Assembly (NCBI GenBank): GCA_963700495.1 | Contig: CAVOXT010000004.1 | Span: 217,981-281,980 of the forward strand | DNA: 64,000 nt | DNA from: JACCTU01 sp963700495 | GTDB lineage: Bacteria > Actinomycetota > Thermoleophilia > Gaiellales > Gaiellaceae | Reading direction: 5' to 3' | In this document: one piece after another, positions 25,241-35,109 of the stretch | Position numbering within the stretch: position 1 is the stretch's first letter | How the letters are laid out: every line of letters begins with the position of its first letter | Translations under genes and position numbers: made by a program | The notes under the pieces: model-generated | Database searches by the model: none | What the model was told of the DNA's origin: nothing | What the model saw: the letters and a program-made list of their open reading frames with translations, nothing else

Positions 25241-26745
25241 GCTCGGGCTCCATTCTGCCCGGGGCGCCTGTCGATGTGAGGTGCGTACGCCTGGCGAGCA
25301 CGATCACGGCGACGACTCCGGCGACCAGCAAGCAGCGCCGTGAGCAGCTCGGTAGGCGACGAGCCGTCATCCACGAGACGCGGAACCTGGGTCGCAACGA
25401 CTGCAAACCCGGCCCCCGTCAGCAAGGCTGCAAGGAGCTCTCGGGCCGACAGCGTCAAGCCGATGGCCAACGCTGCTGCGGCGAGCGCAAGGACGACCGC
25501 GGCCCCGAAGAACAGGACGGTGAAGCCGCTCTTGATGCCCACGAACTCGAGCGCCGTGCCGACGACGCTGTGATCCCGAAGGCGCTGGATCACGTGCTGG
25601 TCGAACGCGGCCAGCGGTGACGTCACGGTCGTCGCGACGAGCATGGTCGCTCCGGCGAGCGCGAGCCCGACCGTCTCCCCGCGGAAGCAGCGGAGCGAGA
25701 CCCCGACCCCGACGGCCAGGAACGGGAAGACCGGCATCAGGTACCGCGGCCCGGGCGCGGCGCCTCCGAGCAGATCAGGCGACGTCGCGTTCGCAAGGAC
25801 GAATGCACCGGCTGCGGTGAGAATCACCACGGCCTCGGCGCGATGCCGGCGCAGGAGCACAACCGCTCCCGCGATCCCGGCCGCGAGCAGCGCGAGACCG
25901 GTCGGGTAGAGCAACACGACCAGCAGCGAGCGAACCGACGGAACCCCGAAGCCGAACGAGCCGGTTGCAGCCGGCTGACCCGGGTAGTGCCATCCCTCGT
26001 AGGGGGAGCTGAGCGGCGAGCCGAGCGCCCACCAGTTGAAGATCGGAGTCGGAGCGACGCCGACGGCGAACGCGGCTGCGAACGTGAGGCCGCGGGCGAG
26101 TAGGCGGCCGCGCGCGACCGCGTAGCCGCCCAGGACCAGCGCGGCCAGCGCAGTCGAGCTCTCGGTGGCGGCGCTCAACCCGACGAGCAGCCCGGCTCCG
26201 GCGACGGCGGCCAGCGATGGAGCGCGGGCGCGCTCGAGCCAGAGGACGACGAACGCGCCGAACGTCAAGACAGCGGCCAGGAGGTGGGAGAAGTACAGGG
26301 TGGAGAACGGGAGCACGAGCGTCGTCGCGCCGAGCGCAACCGCGGCCGCGATCCCGTACCCCGGCTCGAAGTCGTCGGCGACACGCCAGACCAGCAGCAG
26401 GAGCACGAGCGCAGGCAACACGACGGCCCAGAGGTGCAAGGCCCACAGAATCCGAGTCGTGTCTCCGTCCGTGTCGACGCCCGCCCGCTCGAGCGCGAGA
26501 TACGGCGGGAGCGAGAAGAGCGCCAGCCCCGGTGACTTCGCCGCGTACAGATGTCCGCCGTGCTCGGTGACGTCGATCGTGCGGAGGTGGGGGTTCGTCC
26601 TGACCTCGTCGACGTTCGCGCGACCGGCCGCGAGCGCGCGAACGAGCGCGTAGTGCGCCTTCTGATTGTCCCCGGTCGGCTGGATCAGGAACGCATAGGC
26701 GAAGACCAGCGCGCCGAGCGCGACGATGGTCCACCGACGGCGCAC
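25230..26745 (-). CDS. Polytopic GT-C-like membrane protein (paralog of the one at 29509), one frameshift
   Basis: About 505 residues from a GTG at 26745. Around ten helices are visible. The first loop reads NQKAHYALVRALAAG, then HLYAAKSPGLALFSLPPYLA, shared with the paralog, and ends with GGAAPGPRYLMPVFPFLAVG, the usual C-terminal signature of this group. GT-C enzymes of this kind take sugars from polyprenol phosphates at the outer face. Near 25335 the frame shifts; the next frame gives LLVAGVVAVIVLARRTH, an obvious last helix, and ends at 25230, overlapping the GT2 start by 11 bp. Confidence 0.75.
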
Positions 26746-26754
26746 CGTGCGACT

Positions 26755-28192
26755 CTACCCGCCGTCTTGCGGCATCGTCGGGTCTGGCACGTACACGACG
26801 AAACCATCCACGCGCAGACGGTCGTACCCGCGGCGAACGAGCGCCGGCCGCTCCCGCCGCTCGGCAGCCGAGCCCTCCAGGAACACCCGGCCGGGGCGCG
26901 GGTCGGCCGCGACGGCATCGTGGTACGGCTTGTAGCGCCAGAAGCCGCTCGGGCTGGCGATGATGCGCTCGTCGCTCTCGAACGTGATCCGGTACGCAAT
27001 CCAGTAGTTCGCGAGGACGTGACGGACGTGGTGTCGCTCCAACGTCTCCAGCACGGGCTGGATGTCCGCCGGAACGCGCAGCGGCGAGTAGCGCCCCTGA
27101 TGCTCGAGCTGGACAAGACCGGCCACGGAGAAGGCGAGGGCGGCTGCGAGCGCTACGCCGGTGACAGCCGGGCCCACACGAACGAGCGCCGCTCCGAGCA
27201 AGAGGGCCGGCACGGGTGCCAGAAAGACGAGGTACCGCGGCTCGTCGACGAAGAACGTGAACGACGAGGCCGCGTAGAGGAAGGGATAGGCCGCGCCCAC
27301 GACGAGCAGCGGCTCGAAGCCGGGGGGCCGCCGGAACAGCAGAACGACGACGAACGCGCCGAGGGCGAGCACGACGATCGAGGCGCCGACCAGACGGCCG
27401 GGTCACCCAGTCGAGCGAGTACGGAACGCGGAGGCCGAGCCACGACGGCAGCACGATCGAGAAGAAATCCCAGAGCCGCTCGAGATACGTCGTCTGCTCG
27501 CCGGCGACGGAGCGAGGGATGACGGCGTTCCACCCGTGGGTCGCGTTCCAGGCCAGCCACGGGAGAGCACCGAGCACGAGCCCCGGCAGGGCGAAGGGCA
27601 CGAGCTTGAAGGCGGCCGGACGCCGCCAGGCCAGCCAGGCGAGTGCGGGCGCAGCGAGCAGAAAGGACTGCAACGTCGCCCAGACGCCCAGCCCGAGCAC
27701 GAGGCCGAGCAATGCGGCGTCTCGCTTCGAGTCGCGCGCGCGGAGTCGAAGACGAGCAGGATCGCCGCGAGACCGATCGCGAGCCCCGAGCGCGAAGTAC
27801 CCGCGCGACTTCGTCGACCACCAGACGAGAAACGGCGGCCAGATCGAGAACAGCGCTGCGCCGATCCGTGCCGCCGGCTCGCCCACGGTTCGCCGGCCGA
27901 CCAGCCAGACGAGGAAGGTCGGCGAGCGCGTACATCGACGAGCGACGTCAGCTTGAGCAGGAGGGTGCGAGGGCCGGTCAACGGCGAAGGCGGCGGCCGC
28001 GACCAATGCCTCCTGCGACCCGCCGTACAGGCCGCCCCAGTAGAAGACGAGCACGTCGCCGTGCGAGCGCCTTCATCGCCATGAGCCCGACAACGGCCTC
28101 GTCCGACTCGAGCGACGTGAGCGGTGAGGCGAAGAGCCAGACGCTGAAGACCCGACCGCTGCTACGAGGGCGGCGACGCGACGATCGACCAC
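26755..28192 (-). CDS. GT39/ArnT-like membrane glycosyltransferase, heavily frameshifted
   Basis: Pieces in all three frames join into one protein: SPLTSLESDEAVVGLMAMKA, FYWGGLYGGSQEALVAAAAF, LLLKLTSLV, FLVWLVGRRTVGEPAARIG, YFALG, AIGLAAILLVF, LVLGLGVWATLQSFLLAAPA, then GASIVVLALGAFVVV and DEPRYLVFLAPVPALLLG. The early Asp-Glu (SDEAVVG) and the late EPRYLV motif fit the GT-C fold. Breaks lie near 28158, 28055, 27982, 27935, 27925, 27788, 27750 and 27402. There are no in-frame stops inside the correct pieces, so I favour sequence errors over decay. The start (GTG near 28192) is approximate. Confidence 0.6.
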
Positions 28193-28241
28193 GCGGACAC
28201 TCTCGGCGCCAGCCGCACGACGGCTGAGGATAGTCGGCTCC

Positions 28242-29509
28242 GTGGGGGAACCGTTCGGCGGCGGCATTATCCTCGGCGCAGATGCGCGCTCAGCCGCGAC
28301 CTCGACGAACGCGACGGCGAGGACTCCGCGACCGGACGAGGAATCCCCCGAGGTCTCGTTCGTGATCCCGTGCCTGAACGAGGAGGACGCCGTCGAGGGC
28401 GTCGTGCAGGATGCTCTCGCCGCGATCGAGGCGCGTCGGGGTCGCGGACGAGGTGATCGTCGTCGACAACGGCTCCGAGGACCGCTCGGCCGAGGTCGCG
28501 CGGGCCGCCGGCGCGATCGTCGTGTCCGAACCGCGCCGCGGCTACGGCAGCGCTTACCTCGCCGGCCTCCCCGCCGCGCGCGGCCGGTTCATCGTCATGA
28601 CCGACGCCGACCGGACGTACGACCTCTCGGCGCTCCCCGCGATGGTCGAGAAGCTGCGGCGACGGAGCGGATCTCGTCCTCGGGTCCCGCTTCAAGGGCG
28701 AGATCCTCCCGGGAGCGATGCCCTGGACGAACCGCTACATCGGCAACCCCATCCTGACCCGCATGCTCAACGTGATCTTCCGCGCACACGTCTCGGACGC
28801 CCACTGCGGACTGCGCGCGCTCCGGCGGGACGCCTACCCGCGCCTCGGGCTCTCGGCAACGGGAATGGAGTTCGCCTCCGAGATGGTGATCAAGGCGGCG
28901 AAGCAGGGGCTGCGCATCGAGGAGGTTCCGATCACGTACCGCCCGCGCGTCGGCGAGTCGAAGCTGAGCAGGGTTCCCGATGCGTGGCGGCACGTCCGCT
29001 TCATGCTCGTGCACAGCGCGACGTTTCTCTTCGTGGTGCCGGGCCTACTCGCGATGATCGCCGGCTTCGCGCTGCTCGTGCCGCTCGCGATCGACCACAC
29101 GCTCGGCGACCCGAGCTGGACGGTGCCGGCGGCGATCGCCGCAAGCTTCCTCGTCGTCGTCGGCTCGCAGGTGATCCAGCTGGGCCTGTACGCGCGCACG
29201 TACGCATCGATCTACCTGGGCGACCCCGAGCCTGTGCTCGAGCGCGCCTGGCGCAGCCTCCGGCTCGAGCACGGGCTCGCCGTCTCGGCGGTCGTGCTCG
29301 TCGTCGGGATCGTCCTGACGCTCGTCGCAGACCTCAACGGCGTGCCCGATCCTGCTCTGGGACTGCTCGGGCTGACGCTGGCGGCGCTGGGCGTCCAGGG
29401 GGTGTTCTCGTCGTTCTTCCTCAGCATCCTGGGCCTCAGCGAGCACGCCGTCCTGCGGCGACGCGGGCGCGAGGCGCCGTACGAGTCGAAGCCGACGACC
29501 CGCGCCTAG
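28242..29509 (+). CDS. GT2 (DPM1-like) glycosyltransferase with C-terminal membrane domain, two frameshifts
   Basis: About 420 residues from a GTG at 28242 (approximate). VSFVIPCLNEEDAVEGVV opens the GT2 fold; after a shift near 28433 it continues EVIVVDNGSEDRSAEVA, RRGYGSAYLAGL and IVMTDADRTYDLS. After a second shift near 28660 it goes on DLVLGSRFKGEILPGAMPW and SDAHCGLRALRRDAY. Four hydrophobic segments follow from about residue 260. This is the polyprenol-phosphate-mannose-synthase-like group with a GtrA-type tail. The TAG stop overlaps the GTG of the next gene (TAGTG). Confidence 0.75.
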
Positions 29510-31017
29510 TGGACCGCGGCAAGCGACGCTGGACGGTCGTCGCATTCGTCGCGTTCGCATTCGCGGCCGCGTACCCGATGCAGGTCAACGGCTGGAATCA
29601 GAACGCGCACTACGCGCTCGTACGCGCGCTCGCGCAGGGGACGCCGACGATCGACGAGACGCGGCACGAGATCGGCGACCTCGGTACGGGCGACATCACG
29701 CTCGTGGACGGCCACTACTACTCGAACAAGGCACCCGGGCTCGCCACGGCGACGCTGCCCGCGTTCTTCGTCGTCGAAGCGATCGGCATGCGGACGACGG
29801 GCGACCCGACCCGCGTGATCTGGGCACTGCACGTCTGGTCGATCGCGCTGGCGGCCGTGCTGCTGCTCGTGCTCGTCCGTTCCGTCGCCGATCGGTACGC
29901 GCCCGGCTACGGAACGACGACTGCGCTCACGCTCGGTCTCGGGACGCTCATCCTGCCGTTCTCGACGCTGTTCTTCGCGCACGTGCTCGGAGCGGCACTC
30001 GGCTTCGCCGCCTTCGCCGCGCTCTCGCACGAGCGTCGCTCGCCGCCTCGAACGTGGGTCGTCGCGCTGGCCGGCCTGCTCGCGGGATACGCGCTGACCG
30101 TCGAGTACACGGTCGCGATCGTGGCCCTCGTCCTCTGGCTACTCGTGCTCGCACGCCCGCCGCGCCTACGGAGAGCGCTCGCATACACCGGCGGGGTGGC
30201 CCTCGGCGCCTTTCCGCTCGCGCTCTACAACCTCTGGGCCTTCGGGTCGGTCACGCATTTCTCCTACGAGGAGAACCAGGTCGAGCCCGTCGGGGGCTTC
30301 CTCGGCCTCGGGATGCCGAGCGCGGGTGCTGCACGCGATCTCCTCTTCTCTGCCTGGGGACTCCTGACGAACATGCCCGTGCTGGCGCTCGGGCTGGCCG
30401 GCGGAGTGCTGCTCTACCGGTCCGGACGGCGGCTCGAAGCCTTGGTGCTCCTGACTGTGCCGGCGCTGGCCTTCCTGCACGACTCGGCCCTCCAGTTCTC
30501 GCCGTTCGGAGGGCTCGGGCTCCCGCGCTACCTGATCTACGCATTTCCGTTCGTCCTCGCACCGCTCGGTCTCGTCTACAGACGGCTGCCGCTCACGACG
30601 CTCGCGCTCGCCGGCGTGTCGGTTGTGCAGATGACGCTGATGACGGCGACGAACCCGCTCGCCGCCTACGACCTCGACTGGGTCGGACGCGCTTCGAGGA
30701 GGGAATTCTCGCAGACAGGAGCGGCGTTCGTCGGCGTGACGGGCTGGTACACGATCGTGCCCTTCTTCGCCGCAGTGGCTCTGGCGGGCGCTGCCGCCGT
30801 GGCCGTCCTGCCCCGGGTCCCGCTCGAGCGACGAGACGCACTGGGTGCCGGCGCAGCCCTCGCCGCCTGGTCGGTGGTCGCGGCGCTCGCTCGGACGCCC
30901 GACGGCGGCCGTCACGAGCTCGGCTACGTCTTCGCCGTCGCTCTCGCCGTGGCGATCCCGATTCTCGCCCTCGCGGTCGGGTCGTCGCGGATGCGCCTCA
31001 GGCCCCAGCCGGGTTGA
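29509..31017 (+). CDS. Polytopic GT-C-like membrane protein
   Basis: 502 residues from a GTG at 29509. About ten helices. NQNAHYALVRALAQGTPTID, YYSNKAPGLATATLPAFFVV and LGLPRYLIYAFPFVLAPLG parallel the protein at 25230, so the two are paralogs. The early acidic pair (TIDETRHEIGD) sits where GT-C enzymes keep their catalytic Asp/Glu. Its GT2 partner directly upstream would supply the polyprenol-linked sugar. The end overlaps the convergent methyltransferase gene by 20 bp. Confidence 0.75.
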   Translation: MDRGKRRWTVVAFVAFAFAAAYPMQVNGWNQNAHYALVRALAQGTPTIDETRHEIGDLGTGDITLVDGHYYSNKAPGLATATLPAFFVVEAIGMRTTGDPTRVIWALHVWSIALAAVLLLVLVRSVADRYAPGYGTTTALTLGLGTLILPFSTLFFAHVLGAALGFAAFAALSHERRSPPRTWVVALAGLLAGYALTVEYTVAIVALVLWLLVLARPPRLRRALAYTGGVALGAFPLALYNLWAFGSVTHFSYEENQVEPVGGFLGLGMPSAGAARDLLFSAWGLLTNMPVLALGLAGGVLLYRSGRRLEALVLLTVPALAFLHDSALQFSPFGGLGLPRYLIYAFPFVLAPLGLVYRRLPLTTLALAGVSVVQMTLMTATNPLAAYDLDWVGRASRREFSQTGAAFVGVTGWYTIVPFFAAVALAGAAAVAVLPRVPLERRDALGAGAALAAWSVVAALARTPDGGRHELGYVFAVALAVAIPILALAVGSSRMRLRPQPG

Positions 31018-31723
31018 GCGGCCGCCGCGCGACGGCCCATACCGACAGGCCGACGGGCAGCGGCAGCCGGTCGAGCGGGCGGAGCAGCGGTACGAGCGCG
31101 TCGAACAGGCGGTACTGGCCTCGGGGCCAGTGCTCCGGGCTCCGCAACCTGAATGTCACCAGCCAGCCGAGTGCCCCGACCGGGTTGACGTAGCGAGCGC
31201 CCACGATCTCGAACCCGACTGAGCGAAGCAGCTGCGCCAGAGGGTCACGGCGGTAGCGCCGCTCGTGACCGATTCGCCGATCGACGTTGCCGTACAGCCG
31301 CGGATGTGCGGGCACGAGCAGCAGGAGGTGTCCCCCAGGCGCGAGGAGGTCGTACGCCGCCCGCAGCGTCGAGGAGTCGTCCGGGATGTGCTCGAGGACG
31401 TTGAAGCAGATCACGGCGTCGAACGGCGCCGGCGAAGCGTCGCGGAGCTCTTCGGCGGTCGCGTGCGCAACGTCCACGTTCGTCCGCCGGCCGACGTTTT
31501 CCCGCAGTAGGTCGGCGTACGGCGCATGCGGCTCGAGCGCGACGACCTCACGGCCGTCCTCGGCGGCGAGCTCGGTGAAGGTCCCGATCCCGGCGCCGAG
31601 GTCGAGGACTCGTGCGCCGAGATACGGCCGCGCGCGGCCGTAGAGCCAGGCGTTGTAGTTCCGTGCCTCTTGCGTGACCTCGAGCGGCTCGTCGAGGTTC
31701 GGCGCGAACCCTTCGTCGCTCAC
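30998..31723 (-). CDS. Class I SAM-dependent methyltransferase
   Basis: 241 residues from a GTG at 31723 (GTGA overlap). ARVLDLGAGIGTFTELAAED binds SAM. FDAVICFNVLEHIPDDSSTL and LAPGGHLLLLVPAHPRLYG are typical of Methyltransf_11/23. The C-terminal 60 residues include a hydrophobic PVGALGWLVTF stretch that may touch the membrane. Target unknown; a lipid-linked sugar is likely from context. Confidence 0.82.
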   Translation of the reverse strand: MSDEGFAPNLDEPLEVTQEARNYNAWLYGRARPYLGARVLDLGAGIGTFTELAAEDGREVVALEPHAPYADLLRENVGRRTNVDVAHATAEELRDASPAPFDAVICFNVLEHIPDDSSTLRAAYDLLAPGGHLLLLVPAHPRLYGNVDRRIGHERRYRRDPLAQLLRSVGFEIVGARYVNPVGALGWLVTFRLRSPEHWPRGQYRLFDALVPLLRPLDRLPLPVGLSVWAVARRPLNPAGA

Positions 31724-33027
31724 GGCACCGCCGTTCGGACTGCACGCACCGCCAGCCAACCCGTCAACCCGAGCCCGATGCCGAAGAGCAACGCCGAGCA
31801 GACCGGCCAGAGGACGTCGTACCACGGCAGCGCGTACGGATAGACGAACGCGTTCGCCAGCGCGGCGGTGGCCATCGCGACGCCGACCGCGAGCTGCTCC
31901 CTGCGCGTTCGCACGACGAGGGCCGCCGCCACTCCCCACGCCCCGAAGAGGACGAGAATGAACTGCGGGCTGAAGATCCGGTTCGTGAGCAGGAACAGCA
32001 CCGGAGCGCATGCTGCCAGCACGGTCGCGGCCGGCAGGCTCCTCCGTACCCGAGTCACGGCGACGAGCAACGCGAGCAGTCCGAGCGCCTGCAGCGCAAC
32101 GGCTGCGACGTTCGCCCACCGAGGCGCGCCGGCCGAGAACGAGATGTGGGTACGCACGTGCGCGAGGTCGAACGGGCGCAGCAGCAGGTACCAGATCGAT
32201 TCGGGGGTGATCGAACGACCGCTCTGGCGCGTGTACGCCGCCGAGACCTCGCTCGGGGACCACGCGAGGAACGGGAGGTAGACCAGCAGGATCGTCCCCA
32301 CCGCGCCGGCGGCGTGCGCAGCCGCGTCGCGGAACCGGCGGTTGGCGAACAGCCAGACGAGAAACACGACGACCGCGAGCGACGGCGTCCACTTCACGAG
32401 CGCCCCGGCTCCGAGCGCGATACCCGAGAGCGCCCAGCGCTCACGCAGCGCCAGCACGAGCCCGATCGCGAGCAGCGCCGCGGGGACGAGGTCGAACTTG
32501 AACTCCCAGTAGAACGCGTTGGCCGGCCAGAGCCCGACGAACGCGGCGAGCCATGGGGCGAACCGTGCCCGTGTCGCCCAGACCGACGCGACGAGCGCGA
32601 CCTGGAACGGGATCATCAGAAGCGCGTTCGCGTTCCGGGTCACACCGCCGCCGAGCCAGGCCTCGAGCGCGAAGAGGAGCACTGCGCCGACCGGGTACTC
32701 GGACCGCGGGTAGTCGCCGCGCAGCAATGCGTTGCCCTGCCAGCGGAAGACGACGCTCGCGTCCTTGTCGCCGGTGTAGTCGACGGCGAGGTGAAGGAGC
32801 AGCCAGGCCAGCGGCAGCAATGCGACGAGGACGAGGACGGGTGCGAGCCGCAGCCGCTCCTGCTCGCGCCACGCGAGAGCGAGACCGACGGCTGCGGCGG
32901 CGGCCCCCGCGAGCACCCAGGCCGTCGAGCCCTGCGTTCGATAGGCGAGCTCCCCGGCGAGAGCCCCCAGCGAGCCGGCGGCGAGCGCAACGTGCGGATC
33001 GGTACGCGCCGGAACGCGGATCGGCAT
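31720..33027 (-). CDS. GT87-like polyprenol-phosphate-dependent membrane mannosyltransferase candidate
   Basis: 435 residues from the ATG at 33027. Some ten to twelve helices. The loop VDYTGDKDASVVFRWQGNAL then RGDYPRSEYPVGAVLLF, and later ALVKWTPSLAVVV and FLLTNRIFSPQFILVLF, match the GT87 (DUF2029) group known from actinobacterial mannosyltransferases. The Asp in TGDKDA is the likely catalytic residue. It shares a GTGA overlap with the methyltransferase gene and diverges from the next GT2 across about 50 bp. Confidence 0.75.
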   Translation of the reverse strand: MPIRVPARTDPHVALAAGSLGALAGELAYRTQGSTAWVLAGAAAAAVGLALAWREQERLRLAPVLVLVALLPLAWLLLHLAVDYTGDKDASVVFRWQGNALLRGDYPRSEYPVGAVLLFALEAWLGGGVTRNANALLMIPFQVALVASVWATRARFAPWLAAFVGLWPANAFYWEFKFDLVPAALLAIGLVLALRERWALSGIALGAGALVKWTPSLAVVVFLVWLFANRRFRDAAAHAAGAVGTILLVYLPFLAWSPSEVSAAYTRQSGRSITPESIWYLLLRPFDLAHVRTHISFSAGAPRWANVAAVALQALGLLALLVAVTRVRRSLPAATVLAACAPVLFLLTNRIFSPQFILVLFGAWGVAAALVVRTRREQLAVGVAMATAALANAFVYPYALPWYDVLWPVCSALLFGIGLGLTGWLAVRAVRTAVP

Positions 33028-33079
33028 CGCGAGAACGTACTCGCCGACTCGGGTGGATTGCCTAGACTGACCCGCCTTC

Positions 33080-33766
33080 GTGCGCGTCTCGTTCGTCATT
33101 CCCGCGTTCAACGAGGCGCCGACGCTCATCGACGTGCTCGAGCGCGTCGAGGCGCTCGAGCTCGAGAAGCAGATCGTCGTGGTCGACGACGGTTCGACGG
33201 ACGGAACGAGCGAGCTGCTCCGGGAGTGGGCGCTGGAAAATCCTGAGCACCTCGTCCTCCACCAGGAGAACCGCGGCAAGGGCGCCGCCGTCCGAGCGGG
33301 AATCCCTCATGTCACCGGCGAGATCACGCTGATCCAGGACGCCGACATGGAATACGACCCGTTCGACGTGCCGGCCTTGATCGAGCCGATCCAGCGCGGT
33401 GTCGCCGACGTCGTCTACGGCTCACGACTCTCGGGCGGCCGCCCGCAGCGGGCCTACCTGTTCTGGCACCTCGTCGGCAACCGCTTCCTCACACTGCTGA
33501 CGAACGTGCTCTTCAACACGACGCTGCACGACATGGAGACGGGCTACAAGGCGTTTCGCACCGAGGTGCTGCGGGCGCTCGACCTTCGCCAGAACGACTT
33601 CGGGATCGAGCCCGAGCTGACGGGGGAGGTCTGCCGCCGCAAGTTCCGGATCTACGAGATCCCGATCGCCTACTACGGCCGGACGTCGGCCGAGGGCAAG
33701 AAGATCACCTGGAGAGACGGCTTCAAGGCGATCTGGGTGCTGCTCGAGGTGCGGCTCCGGCGCTGA
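33080..33766 (+). CDS. Soluble family 2 glycosyltransferase (DPM1-like)
   Basis: 228 residues from a GTG at 33080. VSFVIPAFNEAPTLIDVLE, VVVDDGSTDGTSELL, HQENRGKGAAVRAGIPHVTG, LIQDADMEYDPFDVPAL (DxD-like site) and HDMETGYKAFRTEVLRALDL are the full DPM1-type set. No membrane helix is present. It should make a polyprenol-phosphate sugar used by the membrane enzyme encoded 14 bp downstream. Confidence 0.88.
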   Translation: MRVSFVIPAFNEAPTLIDVLERVEALELEKQIVVVDDGSTDGTSELLREWALENPEHLVLHQENRGKGAAVRAGIPHVTGEITLIQDADMEYDPFDVPALIEPIQRGVADVVYGSRLSGGRPQRAYLFWHLVGNRFLTLLTNVLFNTTLHDMETGYKAFRTEVLRALDLRQNDFGIEPELTGEVCRRKFRIYEIPIAYYGRTSAEGKKITWRDGFKAIWVLLEVRLRR

Positions 33767-33780
33767 ACGCCTCGCGTCTC

Positions 33781-35109
33781 ATGTTGCTCGTCGCGGTGGT
33801 CGCGGGAGTCCACGGCCTCGTCTACATCCCGCTCGTCAGCACGAACGACAAGACGGACAGCTGGTCGTACCTTGCCTCGGCAAACGCGATCCGGGAAGGC
33901 TCGTACTCCACGCCGCTCAAGGCCGGGTTCTACTTCGTCTTCCCGGAACAATGGTTCGACATCACCGGCGCGCGGATTCCCGAACGCGCGTGGCAGTCGC
34001 CCGAGCGACAGGTCTTCCGGCCCCCCGGGTACCCGCTGTACGTCTCGCTGTTCGGCAAGAGCACGGTTTTCGCCGGCGAGCACCTGCCGGTGCTGCTCGG
34101 TCAGGGCGTGCTGTTCGGCCTCGGTGCGTGGCTGCTGATGCTCACCGTGCGCCGCTGGTGGGGCGAGGGAATCGCGTTACTGACCGGCCTCGTCTACGCG
34201 CTCGACCCGTGGTCGAAGCACTACGTGCCGCTGGTGCTGAGCGAGACGCTTGCCGGGCTTGTCGTGATCGCCGGCGCCTACGTCTTCACGCGGGCCTGGC
34301 AGGAGGGACGACTGGTCCAGTGGGCGGCGTTGGGCGCAGTCGGCGCGGGGCTCGCGCTCGTGCGAGCGGTGTTCGTGTTCGTCGTCCCGCTCGCCGTGCT
34401 CGGAGCGCTGGTCGCGCACGGCGCACGGCGCGACCGGTTGCTGCGGGCGGCAGCGACCGCGACCGCAGCGCTCGTGCTGCTCGTCCCCTGGCTCGCGTGG
34501 ACGAACCACGTCGTCGGCCGCGCGACGATGTCGGTCTGGGGCGAGGGGTACAACCTGATCCTCGCAGCCAGCGGAGAGGGGCACGGCCGGACCTCGGCCG
34601 AGATCGAGGCCGACCCGGAGTTCGCCGACCGGATGGAGCGCATTCGCGCCGGCGTCCCATCGGTGGACGAGCTGCTCACGGACCCGACCGCGCACCCTCG
34701 CTACTTGTCCGCCTCGGACGAGGAGCTCCGCTCGGACGCGACCGACCTCTACGCCGACCGGCTGGCCGACGAGCCGCTCCAGGTCGCCTCGGAGGCCCTC
34801 TATCGGGCGTGGTTCCTCTGGATGGCCCACAAGGACTGGTATCAGCCGGACGGACCTGCGCTCGCCGCGCTCTACGCGCTCGACTGGCTGCTGCTGGCGC
34901 TCGTGCTCGCCGGCTCGGTGCTCGCGCTACGGCGTGGCGGCCCGGCCCGCGGCATCGTCGTGTTCCTGGCGGTGTACACGCTCGTGCTCGCCACGCACCA
35001 CGTCGAGGCGAGGTTCGGAATCCCGCTCCGCGGGCTCTACCTCGCGTTCGCCACCCTCGCGCTCGTCGAGGCCTTCCGCCGCGCACCGTTCCGTCGCGCC
35101 CACCAGTAG
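33781..35109 (+). CDS. GT39/ArnT-like membrane glycosyltransferase
   Basis: 442 residues from the ATG at 33781. A first helix (LLVAVVAGVHGLVYIPLV) is followed by NDKTDSWSYLASANAIREG, with acidic residues at the GT-C catalytic position, and FRPPGYPLYVSLFG, VLSETLAGLVVIAGAY and HHVEARFGIPLRGLYLAF. The ARFGIPL motif near the end marks the C-terminal membrane region of this group. It pairs with the DPM1-like gene just upstream. Its 3' end lies opposite the tail of the convergent O-antigen-ligase-like gene. Confidence 0.8.
   Translation: MLLVAVVAGVHGLVYIPLVSTNDKTDSWSYLASANAIREGSYSTPLKAGFYFVFPEQWFDITGARIPERAWQSPERQVFRPPGYPLYVSLFGKSTVFAGEHLPVLLGQGVLFGLGAWLLMLTVRRWWGEGIALLTGLVYALDPWSKHYVPLVLSETLAGLVVIAGAYVFTRAWQEGRLVQWAALGAVGAGLALVRAVFVFVVPLAVLGALVAHGARRDRLLRAAATATAALVLLVPWLAWTNHVVGRATMSVWGEGYNLILAASGEGHGRTSAEIEADPEFADRMERIRAGVPSVDELLTDPTAHPRYLSASDEELRSDATDLYADRLADEPLQVASEALYRAWFLWMAHKDWYQPDGPALAALYALDWLLLALVLAGSVLALRRGGPARGIVVFLAVYTLVLATHHVEARFGIPLRGLYLAFATLALVEAFRRAPFRRAHQ

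Noticed and set aside
26755..28192. Genuine pseudogene by decay
   Set aside because: All pieces remain coding-like with conserved motifs and few stops; many one-base shifts in GC runs point to sequence error. Not fully excluded.
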